A stretch of 7,135 nucleotides of DNA from Betaproteobacteria bacterium UBA6904 (GCA_002451175.1 DKBI01000297.1:1-7135), one strand, 5' to 3'; positions 1-5,556 are shown, counted from the stretch's first letter. Notes: generated from the sequence alone by a model not told the origin. A program made the numbers and translations.

Positions 1-2
1 GG

Positions 3-302
3 CGCATCGTCAAGACGATGGGCCAGCGCATCACCAAGGTGCGGCCGTACGGGGGCTTCTGCGCGGAGCTCTCGGGATCGATCACGCTGTTCATCGCCAC
101 CTCGTTCGGCATCCCGGTGTCGACCACGCACACCATCAATGGCGCGATCGTCGGCATGGGCACCGCGCACAACGTGTCCGCGGTGCGCTGGGGCGTTGCC
201 GGGAACATCCTCTGGGCCTGGGTCCTGACGATCCCCTGCTCGGCCTTCGTCGCCGGCATCGCCTGGTACGTCGGCCGCGCGTTGTTTGCGGCCGAGCCCT
301 GA
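3..302 (+). CDS. PiT-family inorganic phosphate permease, C-terminal fragment (5' end outside window)
   Basis: This is the last 99 residues of an inner-membrane phosphate permease of the PiT family, which imports metal-phosphate by proton (or sodium) symport. The frame is open to the left edge, so the ATG at 18 is internal and not the start. Visible residues 36-43 read GIPVSTTH, the conserved signature of the C-terminal PiT repeat. It lies in a hydrophobic helix (about 22-40) and is followed by a Gly-rich turn with NGAIVGMG. A second strongly hydrophobic segment at about 66-92 (Trp-rich, then AFVAGIAWYVG) is the final membrane helix, and the protein ends a few residues later, as is normal for the family. 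It converges with the copper-chaperone gene, with 15 bases between the stop codons. PhoU-like partners or promoters would lie outside the window. Family assignment is strong; substrate preference and symport ion cannot be read from this fragment. Confidence 0.9.
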   Translation, partial: RIVKTMGQRITKVRPYGGFCAELSGSITLFIATSFGIPVSTTHTINGAIVGMGTAHNVSAVRWGVAGNILWAWVLTIPCSAFVAGIAWYVGRALFAAEP

Positions 303-319
303 GCGCCGCTTCAGGCGCT
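302..319. terminator. Small bidirectional hairpin between convergent stop codons
   Basis: AGCGCC (302-307) and GGCGCT (314-319) form a perfect 6-bp GC-rich stem with a 6-base loop. The left arm begins in the last base of the permease TGA, and the right arm ends inside the complement of the copper-chaperone TAG. The placement suits a shared transcription end for convergent genes. No U-tract follows on either strand, so intrinsic termination would be weak. Confidence 0.4.
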
Positions 320-785
320 AGTTCCTCCCGGGAGATGCCGGTGCGGCGGCGCCGCCCAGCCGGCCGACGCGGAACACCGCGCTCACTTCGCCCGCCTTCT
401 CGAAGCGGAGCCTGACCGGGATCGTCTCGCCTTCCTTGAAGGGCTGGCGGATCTGCACGAACATGAGATGCGCGCCCCCGGGCTTCAGCTCGAAACTGCC
501 TTTCGCCGGCACGTCGAACCCCGGCACCTCGCGCATCTTCATCACCTCGCCTTCGCGGATGTGGACGTGCAACTCGACCCGCTCGGCGGAGGCCGAGGAC
601 GCGCCGATCAGGCGGTCGGGCGCCGTGCCCGCGTTGCGAACCACGAGGTAGCCGCCCCCCACCTGCGCGCCCGGCGGCGTGGCACGCACCCAGGGCGCTT
701 CGATCGTGACCTGCGCCTGCGCGGCCGTCGCGGCGGCCAGCGCGAACGCCAGCAGCGCGGCCCGCGCCATGGGGTCAAAGCGCAT
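318..785 (-). CDS. Periplasmic PCu(A)C-family copper chaperone
   Basis: A 155-residue secreted copper-binding protein of the PCu(A)C (DUF461) family. Members hold Cu(I) in the periplasm and, in characterised cases, deliver it to the CuA centre of cytochrome oxidase. Residues 1-24 look like a signal peptide: R2 and R8, a hydrophobic Ala/Leu core, and an A-Q-A end, so the mature protein probably starts near Q25 (QVTIEAPWVR). The family copper motif H(M)X10MX21HXM is present with exact spacing: H73, M84, H106 and M108, in the contexts ELHVH, VMKMREV and KPGGAHLM. Position 75, usually Met, is His here. The start at 785 is chosen because GGCGGTGA (799-792) lies 6 bases upstream, while the alternative ATG at 770 has no ribosome site. 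The gene overlaps the enolase-superfamily gene by 11 bases and is last in that operon. No SCO, cox or copper-efflux gene is visible nearby. The family is secure; the electron-transport partner is inferred. Confidence 0.9.
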   Translation of the reverse strand: MRFDPMARAALLAFALAAATAAQAQVTIEAPWVRATPPGAQVGGGYLVVRNAGTAPDRLIGASSASAERVELHVHIREGEVMKMREVPGFDVPAKGSFELKPGGAHLMFVQIRQPFKEGETIPVRLRFEKAGEVSAVFRVGRLGGAAAPASPGRN

Positions 786-1869
786 GACGCTTCACCGCCT
801 TTTCATCCCAGCGGATCCCGGTACCGGGACTGGTGGGAACCTGCGCCCAGCCGTCTCGCAGCTCGAGCGGCTGCGCGAGAATCGGGTTTGCCCAATCGAC
901 GTACTCCAGGTAATGGCCGCCGGGCGTGACGGCCAGCAGGTGCGCGCTCACCTCCGGAAACAGGTGGCTCGACATCTCCAGGCCCGCCGCCTGGGCGAGC
1001 GCCGCGGCGCGCATCCACCCGGTGACGCCGCCGATGCGCTGGGCATCCGGCATCACGTAGTCGCAGGCCTGCGCGGCGAGCGCCTGCGCCATCTGCTCGG
1101 GCCCCATGAAGTTTTCGCCGATCTGGATCGGCGTGGCGACTTCGCGCGCCACCTTGGCGCAGCCCGCGAAATCGTCCGCGCGCACCGGCTCTTCGATCCA
1201 CAGCACGCCGCCTTCCTCGTCGATCATGCGCCCGCGGCGGATCGCCTCCGCAACGGTCAGCGCCTGGTTGAAGTCCACCATCAGCGTCACGTCCGGGCCG
1301 ATCGCCTGCCTCACCGCGAGCAGTGCCGCCCGGTCCGCATCCAGGCTCGGGCGACCGAGCCGCAGCTTGACGGCGCCGAAGCCCTCGCGCACCAGCTCCA
1401 CCGCCTCCTTGACGAGCGGCTTCAGCGGCAGAATGCCGAGGCCATTGGAGTTGTAGGCCAGAACCGGCTTCGGCACGCCGCCGAGCAATTCGACCAGCGG
1501 CCGGCCTTGCGCCTGACCGAGGGCGTCCCAGGCCGCCATGTCGATTCCCGACAGGGCAAACAGCACGATGTTGTGAACGCCGAGCAGCGTGTAGCGGGCG
1601 CGCAGCTTGCGCTCGATCTCGAACGGCGCCACGGCGTCGCCCTTCAGCATCTCGGCCATCGCCTCCAGGAGCTTCACGATCGGCGCCACGTTGTGCGGCC
1701 CGAGCGGAAAGAGGTAGCTGCGGCCGGTAATCCCGCTCGCGGTCCGCAGATCCACGAGGACCAGCGCCGCCCGCGTCAGCGCCCCGGTGCTGGTCGTCAA
1801 CGGTCGCTTCATGGGCGCCGACACGGCGCGCACGCGAATCTCCTGAATCGTCAGCCCGCCATCGCTCAT
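775..1869 (-). CDS. Mandelate racemase/muconate lactonizing enzyme family protein (enolase superfamily) with K-x-R in place of K-x-K
   Basis: A 364-residue cytosolic enolase-superfamily enzyme. It is close in length and layout to Pseudomonas mandelate racemase (359 residues), with which I can align it from memory almost end to end. An N-terminal capping domain occupies about 1-125, including the GRSYLFP loop. The TIM-barrel part follows. Metal ligands are D199 (MVDFNQ), E226 (WIEEP) and E252 (GENF). The R-specific dyad is H302 (MSSHLF) with D275 (MPDAQRIGGVTGW), and the electrophile is E322 (HYLEYVD). N201 is kept. The S-specific base is not: the K-T-K of mandelate racemase is K168-L-R170 here, with codon CGG. 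Superfamily members abstract an alpha proton from a carboxylate; the outcome here (dehydration, epimerisation or racemisation) is unknown. The ATG at 1869 is preferred over an in-frame TTG at 1875, because GAGGA lies 7 bases upstream and the N-terminus then matches the family. It lies 10 bases after the hydrolase stop in the same operon. Confidence 0.9.
   Translation of the reverse strand: MSDGGLTIQEIRVRAVSAPMKRPLTTSTGALTRAALVLVDLRTASGITGRSYLFPLGPHNVAPIVKLLEAMAEMLKGDAVAPFEIERKLRARYTLLGVHNIVLFALSGIDMAAWDALGQAQGRPLVELLGGVPKPVLAYNSNGLGILPLKPLVKEAVELVREGFGAVKLRLGRPSLDADRAALLAVRQAIGPDVTLMVDFNQALTVAEAIRRGRMIDEEGGVLWIEEPVRADDFAGCAKVAREVATPIQIGENFMGPEQMAQALAAQACDYVMPDAQRIGGVTGWMRAAALAQAAGLEMSSHLFPEVSAHLLAVTPGGHYLEYVDWANPILAQPLELRDGWAQVPTSPGTGIRWDEKAVKRHAL
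792..799 (-). promoter_or_regulatory. Shine-Dalgarno site deciding the copper-chaperone start
   Basis: GGCGGTGA on the minus strand matches 7 of 8 bases of the anti-SD complement GGAGGTGA and sits 6 bases before the ATG at 785. It lies within the 3' end of the upstream enolase-superfamily gene, so the chaperone is probably translated by coupling or re-initiation. This supports residue 1 at 785 rather than the ATG at 770. Confidence 0.65.
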
Positions 1870-1876
1870 CGCCAAT

Positions 1877-1881
1877 TCCTC
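1877..1881 (-). promoter_or_regulatory. Shine-Dalgarno site overlapping the hydrolase stop codon
   Basis: On the minus strand the hydrolase TGA runs into GAGGA (1881-1877), 7 bases before the ATG at 1869. That is ideal spacing for the ATG. It leaves only one base before the in-frame TTG at 1875, so TTG is an unlikely start. The stop/SD overlap suggests translational coupling of the two enzymes. Confidence 0.7.
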
Positions 1882-2788
1882 AGATGGGTTTGCCGCCCGG
1901 TCCCCAGATCGATGCCGGCGCCGCGCGCGGATCGCGCATCGCCCAGCTGCCGGTTTCCACGCGGTGCAAAAAATCCTCCAGCAGCGCGTTGAACCGCTGG
2001 GGCTCCTCCAGATTGATCGTGTGGCCGCTCTTCGGCAGGATGGCGAGCCCGGCCGCCGGAATGCAGCGCTTCATCAGCAGGCACGCCTCGAGGCACGGCT
2101 CTTCCTCGTCTCCGGCAACGATCAGCACCGGCACCGCGATGCGCCGCATTTCCTCGGTCAGCCCGTAGAGCGAAGGCCGCCGGCCCTGATAGCCTTCCAT
2201 CGTGTTCGCCGAACCGACCGCCGAGTGCCCGGCCAGCAGGCGCTGAAACTCTGCGAACCCGCGCGGATCCTTCGCCGCGAACTGCACGCGCGTGGGGCCG
2301 TCGGCATAACCGGCGGCAAAGGCCGCCATGCCTTTTTCGCGGATGAGTCCCGCGTTCGCCCTGGACTCGGCCTGGAAGGCGGCGTAATGCGCGGGATGCG
2401 CGCCGTAGCCACCGCCCGCCACGGTGAGCGAAAGCGCGCGCGGCGCGCCGTTCCCGGACGCGTACCGCATGCCGAAATGCAGCGTCGCAAACGCGCCCAT
2501 CGAAAGGCCGACGACGTGCGCGCGGTCGATGCCGAGCGCATCGAGCACCGCGCGGATGTCGTCCCGCGCCCGGTCCTGCGAGTAGCGCTCGAGAGCCTCC
2601 GGGACGTCGGAGGGCGGGTAGCCGCGCGCGTGGTAGGCGATGCAGCGGTACTGCCGCGAGAAATGGCGCAGCTGCGGCTCCCAGCTGCGCGCGTCCCCGG
2701 CAAACTCGTGCACGAACACCAGCGGCGTGCCGCGGCCAGCCTCCTCGTAGTGCAGCCGGATGCCGTCGTCGGTCAGCAGCGTGGGCAT
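1880..2788 (-). CDS. Alpha/beta-fold hydrolase (Ser-His-Asp), substrate unknown
   Basis: A 302-residue cytosolic alpha/beta hydrolase of the broad esterase/lactonase/MenH-like class; it should hydrolyse an ester, lactone or similar bond. The nucleophile elbow is G94-L-S-M-G98 with Ser96. The acid is probably D227 in VLIVAGDEEE. The base is H256 in KSGHTINLEEP, the usual late position. The oxyanion-hole strand reads VFVHEFAGD (H27-E28), where HG is more common. The stretch at about 130-215 is the helical lid. After the catalytic His domain, a tail of about 25 residues (from 278, with SWAMRDPR) extends beyond the minimal fold. It is the first gene of a minus-strand operon and is followed 10 bases later by the mandelate-racemase-like gene, which suggests both act on related acids or esters (inference). 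There is no signal peptide. Ribosome-site quality at its start is poor (see the 2789-2832 spacer). The fold is certain; EC class and substrate cannot be assigned. Confidence 0.88.
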   Translation of the reverse strand: MPTLLTDDGIRLHYEEAGRGTPLVFVHEFAGDARSWEPQLRHFSRQYRCIAYHARGYPPSDVPEALERYSQDRARDDIRAVLDALGIDRAHVVGLSMGAFATLHFGMRYASGNGAPRALSLTVAGGGYGAHPAHYAAFQAESRANAGLIREKGMAAFAAGYADGPTRVQFAAKDPRGFAEFQRLLAGHSAVGSANTMEGYQGRRPSLYGLTEEMRRIAVPVLIVAGDEEEPCLEACLLMKRCIPAAGLAILPKSGHTINLEEPQRFNALLEDFLHRVETGSWAMRDPRAAPASIWGPGGKPI

Positions 2789-2832
2789 GGCAGTAGACTA
2801 TCCAAAAAACTGCCCGGCGGGAGACCCGTTTC
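2789..2832. promoter_or_regulatory. 44-base divergent spacer: start signals for the hydrolase operon (-) and SDR gene (+)
   Basis: This spacer must hold, or overlap, promoters for both directions. It contains an A6 tract (2804-2809) that stands out in GC-rich surroundings. On the plus strand GGGAGA (2819-2824) lies 8 bases before the SDR ATG and is a good ribosome site; it sits inside a small CGGG-AGA-CCCG hairpin (2818-2828). On the minus strand there is no good ribosome site, but TAGTCT (2800-2795), a TAnnnT -10-like hexamer, ends 6 bases before the hydrolase ATG. No convincing -35 box was found for either direction. Confidence 0.4.
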
Positions 2833-3561
2833 ATGGACCTGGAACTGAAAGGCAAGCGCGTGCTGGTGACCGGCGGCTCCAAGGGCATCGGCCGCGCCTG
2901 CGCGGACGTGCTCGCGGCCGAAGGATGCGAGGTTCTCATCGCCGCGCGCAACCCCGGCGATTCGCCCCATGCCAGGGCGATCGATCTCTCGCAGCCCGGC
3001 GCCGCGGAAACCCTGGTGGCCTGGGCGGGCGAGCTCGACATCCTCGTGAACAACGCGGGCGCCATCCCGGGCGGCGACCTGCTGCGCGTCGACGAGCCGA
3101 CCTGGCGCCGCGCCTGGGACCTCAAGGTGTTCGGCTACATCAACCTGACGCGGCTCGTCTACGCGCAGATGAAGGCCCGGCAGCAGGGTGTGATCGTCAA
3201 CGTCATCGGCAGCGCGGGCGAGCGCATGAACGCCGCGTATATCGCGGGCAGCACCGGCAACGCCGGGCTGATGGCGTTCACGCGCGCGCTCGGGGGCGCT
3301 TCCCACGCCGACGGCGTGCGCGTGGTCGGCATCAATCCGGGGCCGGTCGCCACCGACCGGCTGCTCAGCCTGTACCGGCAGATGGCGGCGACGCAACTCG
3401 GCGACGCCGAGCGCTACCAGGAACTCTTCAAGGGCATGTCCTTCGGCCGCCCGGCGCATGCCGCGGAGATCGCCTGGATGGCCGCGTTTCTCGCCTCGCC
3501 GCGCAGCGCCTACACCTCGGGCTGCATCGTCACGATCGACGGCGGCGCCGCCAATCGCTGA
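2833..3561 (+). CDS. Short-chain dehydrogenase/reductase lacking the canonical Tyr-Lys catalytic pair
   Basis: A 242-residue SDR, the normal length for the classical family, with a single Rossmann domain. The cofactor motif TGGSKGIG is at 13-20, D51-L marks the usual acidic site near the adenine, and NNAG is at 73-76. N-terminal residues K8-R9 and the C-terminal IDGGAANR are typical. The catalytic Ser is S127 (VIGSAGE). Aligned through the following helix (AGLMAFTRALG), the expected YxxxK falls on G139-S-T-G-N143, so both the catalytic Tyr and Lys are missing. A tyrosine exists three residues early (Y136). From memory this YI-x-GS-x-GNA pattern recurs in an SDR subfamily (NCBI PRK06125-like, mostly Betaproteobacteria), so it is probably not a recent mutation. 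Activity may be altered or non-redox. It is divergent from the hydrolase operon and convergent with the GST gene. Nucleotide binding looks intact; the reaction is unknown. Confidence 0.9.
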   Translation: MDLELKGKRVLVTGGSKGIGRACADVLAAEGCEVLIAARNPGDSPHARAIDLSQPGAAETLVAWAGELDILVNNAGAIPGGDLLRVDEPTWRRAWDLKVFGYINLTRLVYAQMKARQQGVIVNVIGSAGERMNAAYIAGSTGNAGLMAFTRALGGASHADGVRVVGINPGPVATDRLLSLYRQMAATQLGDAERYQELFKGMSFGRPAHAAEIAWMAAFLASPRSAYTSGCIVTIDGGAANR

Positions 3562-3590
3562 GCGCGCCGGGCCGCCGGCGCGGCGCTCAG
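3558..3590. terminator. Perfect palindromic hairpin spanning both convergent stop codons
   Basis: CTGAGCGC (3558-3565) and GCGCTCAG (3583-3590) are exact inverted repeats. The left arm contains the SDR TGA, and the right arm contains the complement of the GST-gene TGA. Between them GCCGG (3566-3570) and CCGGC (3575-3579) can form a second internal 5-bp stem, giving a long, very GC-rich structure. It reads identically for both strands, so it probably ends or insulates both transcripts. There is no U-tract. Confidence 0.6.
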
Positions 3591-4525
3591 CTCGCGCGCT
3601 GCAGCTGGAAGCCGAACCGCGGGAAATGCACCACCACCGTGCCGGCGCGCGGATCCGTGCGGCGCACGGCGATCTCGTCGGTCGAGCAGTGCAGCAGCTC
3701 GCCCTTCACCGGGTCGAGGGCGTAGTCCACCGGCATCACCTGCACCGTCTCGCCGAGCGCGAGGCCGTCGGTCTCGATCGCCTGCGGATTGCGGATCGCC
3801 TCGGGCCTCGCCCGCTTCGCGATACCGATCGCCTGCGCGCTCGAGAGCTCCTGGGGCTTGCCCTGGCCGAATGCGTTCACGCGCTCGACGAACGCCAGCA
3901 CTTTCGGGAATGCGGCGAGCATCGGCCGCGTCTCGGGCACGCGCCAGATCGGCCAGAGCACGTGGTAGAGGGAAAAATCGCATTCGCTCGCGCTCGCGCC
4001 GAGGAGGAACGGCCGGTCGCCGAGCTGCCCCTCGATCGGCGCGAGCAATCCCGCCAGGTTGGCCTTGCACTCGGCCAGCGGGCCGCGCCGCACGGTGCCG
4101 CCCTGGCGCATCGCCGCGCGGTCCTTGGCGAAACCGGCCAGAAATTCCGGCGTCGCCTCCGGCAGGAAGATCTTCACCATGCCGCCGGGCTGAAAGCCGA
4201 TGGGCACCGCGAGGTTGAACATCACGCTGTCGGCGAAATGCGCCATCGCGCGGTTGGCGAACGCATCGCCGTACGGAAAGAGCGTCGGCGCGGGCGCCAC
4301 GCGCTCCAGCACGCGCGCGATCAGCGCCGTGTCGCAGTAGACGTCGGCGCCGATCTGCAGGACCGGCGTGCGGCGATAGCCGCCCGTGAGCGCGACGAGG
4401 TCCGGCTTGGGCATGACCATGGGAATGACCACGGATTTCCAGGCGATGCCCTTGAAGCCGAGCATCGCGCGCACCTTCTCGGCGAAGGGCGAAACCGGGT
4501 AATGATGCAGAATGGGCTCGTTCAT
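3587..4525 (-). CDS. Glutathione S-transferase-fold protein with an extra C-terminal domain
   Basis: A 312-residue protein with an N-terminal thioredoxin-like GST domain (about 3-78), a helical GST C-domain (about 85-222), and about 85 further residues not found in ordinary GSTs of 200-230 residues. In domain 1, HHYPVSPFAEKVR gives Ser12 at the usual Ser/Cys catalytic site, P54 (YRRTPVL) is the cis-proline, and D65-T66 replace the common E-S pair that binds the glutathione gamma-glutamyl group. The helical domain has the N-capping box S180-x-x-D183, followed by FSLYHVLWPIW. The tail (about 235-312) is predicted beta-rich (TVQVMPVDYAL, LHCSTDEIAVRRT, TVVVHFPRFGFQL). This suits a small appended beta domain of unknown role. 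Proteins of this shape are annotated as GST-family without known substrates. It is divergent from the quinone-oxidoreductase gene, 41 bases away. Transferase, lyase or binding function remains open. Confidence 0.85.
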   Translation of the reverse strand: MNEPILHHYPVSPFAEKVRAMLGFKGIAWKSVVIPMVMPKPDLVALTGGYRRTPVLQIGADVYCDTALIARVLERVAPAPTLFPYGDAFANRAMAHFADSVMFNLAVPIGFQPGGMVKIFLPEATPEFLAGFAKDRAAMRQGGTVRRGPLAECKANLAGLLAPIEGQLGDRPFLLGASASECDFSLYHVLWPIWRVPETRPMLAAFPKVLAFVERVNAFGQGKPQELSSAQAIGIAKRARPEAIRNPQAIETDGLALGETVQVMPVDYALDPVKGELLHCSTDEIAVRRTDPRAGTVVVHFPRFGFQLQRAS

Positions 4526-4566
4526 GCGAGCATTCTAGCCGACGCGTTTTTTGCGAGGAGATCCCC
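4526..4566. promoter_or_regulatory. 41-base divergent spacer: start signals for the GST-fold gene (-) and quinone oxidoreductase gene (+)
   Basis: This is a compact divergent region with a T6 tract (4547-4552). On the plus strand GAGGAG (4555-4560) is a strong ribosome site 6 bases before the GTG start at 4567. On the minus strand no ribosome site is visible, but TAGAAT (4537-4532), 5 of 6 matches to the -10 consensus, ends exactly 6 bases before the GST ATG, as in a leaderless transcript. A 5-bp inverted repeat, GCTCG (4516-4520) and CGAGC (4527-4531), flanks the GST start codon and could be an operator half-site pair or a 5' hairpin. No clear -35 elements were found. Confidence 0.4.
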
Positions 4567-5541
4567 GTGAAGGCATTGCTGTGCAAGCAGTTCGGCCCCC
4601 CCGAGTCGCTCACCGTCGAGGAGATCCCCTCGCCGAAGGCCGGCCCCGGCGAAGTCGTCGTGACCGTCAAGGCGGCGAGCGTCAACTTCCCCGACGTGCT
4701 CATCGTCCAGAACAAGTACCAGGTGAAGCCGCCGCTGCCGTTTTCTCCCGGCAGCGAATTTGCCGGCGTCGTGAAGGAAATCGGCGACGGCGTGCAGCAC
4801 ATCAAGCCGGGCGATCGCGTGATCGCGTTCGCGGGCTACGGCGGCTTCGCCGAGGAATGCCTGGCGCCCGCCAACCGCATCCTGCCGATTCCGGGCAACA
4901 TGGATTTCGTCACCGCGGCGTCGTTCATCCTGACCTACGGCACGTCGCACCACGCCCTCAAGCATCGCGCCGACACCCGGCCGGGCGAGACGCTGCTCGT
5001 CCTCGGCGCCGCGGGCGGCGTCGGCATCGCCGCCATCGAGATCGGCAAGGTGCTCGGCCTGCAGGTCATCGCCTGCGCCTCCACCGAGGACAAGCTCGCC
5101 GTGTGCCGCGAGCACGGCGCCGACGCGACGATCAATTACGCCACGGAAGACCTGCGCGAGGGCATCAAGCGCGCGACCGGCGGCAAGGGCGTGGACGTCG
5201 TCTACGACGCGGTCGGCGGCCCCTACGCCGAGGCCGCGCTGCGCTCCTCGAACTGGCGGGCGCGGTTCCTCGTCATCGGCTTTGCCTCGGGCGAAATCCC
5301 GAAAGTGCCGCTCAACCTGCCGCTGCTCATGGAGCGCTCGATCATCGGCGTGTACTGGGGCGAGTGGTCCAAGCGCACGCCCGCGGAGTTCGCCTCGGCG
5401 GTGCGGGAACTCGGCGAATGGTTCATGCAGGGCAAGCTCAAGCCCCACGTCTCGTCGCAGTACCCGCTGGCCAGGGCCGCCGAGGCGATGAACGAGCTCG
5501 CCGGGCGCCGCGCCAAGGGCAAAGTCGTCGTCGTGCCCTGA
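4567..5541 (+). CDS. Zinc-free NADPH:quinone oxidoreductase family protein (MDR superfamily), GTG start
   Basis: A 324-residue cytosolic medium-chain dehydrogenase/reductase of the zeta-crystallin/quinone-oxidoreductase group, the usual length. The GroES-like domain spans about 1-115: MKALLCKQFGPPESL start, SVNFPDVLIVQNKYQ, PFSPGSEFAG and PGDRV. The Rossmann domain follows, with A148-A-G-G-V-G153 inside the QOR-type signature beginning GETLLVLGAAGGVG; a Glu (158) sits where the signature normally has Gln. Structural and catalytic zinc cysteines are absent, as expected for this subgroup. Such enzymes reduce quinones or activated double bonds of enones or enoyl groups with NADPH; the actual substrate is not predictable here. 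The GTG start is supported by GAGGAG 6 bases upstream and by the conserved MKAL N-terminus. It converges with the GNAT gene, with 15 bases between the stop codons. Family confidence is high. Confidence 0.92.
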   Translation: MKALLCKQFGPPESLTVEEIPSPKAGPGEVVVTVKAASVNFPDVLIVQNKYQVKPPLPFSPGSEFAGVVKEIGDGVQHIKPGDRVIAFAGYGGFAEECLAPANRILPIPGNMDFVTAASFILTYGTSHHALKHRADTRPGETLLVLGAAGGVGIAAIEIGKVLGLQVIACASTEDKLAVCREHGADATINYATEDLREGIKRATGGKGVDVVYDAVGGPYAEAALRSSNWRARFLVIGFASGEIPKVPLNLPLLMERSIIGVYWGEWSKRTPAEFASAVRELGEWFMQGKLKPHVSSQYPLARAAEAMNELAGRRAKGKVVVVP

Positions 5542-5556
5542 GCGGGGCGAGCCGAA

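Noticed and set aside
768..770. ATG at 770 as the copper-chaperone start
   Set aside because: It would avoid the overlap with the upstream gene and still give a signal peptide, but it lacks a ribosome site, whereas the 785 start has GGCGGTGA at ideal spacing.
775..1869. Naming the enolase-superfamily enzyme a true mandelate racemase (mdlA)
   Set aside because: The missing S-specific lysine and the changed substrate loop make that function doubtful, and no other mandelate-pathway gene is visible.
1873..1875. TTG as the start of the MR-like gene
   Set aside because: It leaves the GAGGA site one base away and adds two residues not matching the family N-terminus; the ATG at 1869 has correct spacing.
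679..1992. 437-codon plus-strand open frame opposite the MR-like gene
   Set aside because: It is rich in Arg, His, Ala and Gln with no domain, and is antisense to a gene with a full set of conserved catalytic residues. Such shadows are expected in GC-rich DNA.
2793..2798. TAGACT on the plus strand as a -10 box for the SDR gene
   Set aside because: Only a partial match, with no acceptable -35 hexamer at 16 to 18 bases upstream.
3510..4805. 431-codon minus-strand frame across the GST gene and into the quinone-oxidoreductase gene
   Set aside because: Low-complexity Arg/Ala-rich translation that crosses the divergent promoter region; the GST-fold frame over the same bases has recognisable motifs.
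4522..5448. 308-codon minus-strand frame opposite the quinone-oxidoreductase gene
   Set aside because: Composition is typical of an antisense GC shadow; the plus-strand frame has the MDR motifs and a strong ribosome site.
5535..5547. GCCC/GGGC pairing at the quinone-oxidoreductase/GNAT junction as a terminator
   Set aside because: Only a 4-bp stem with no U-tract; too weak to call.
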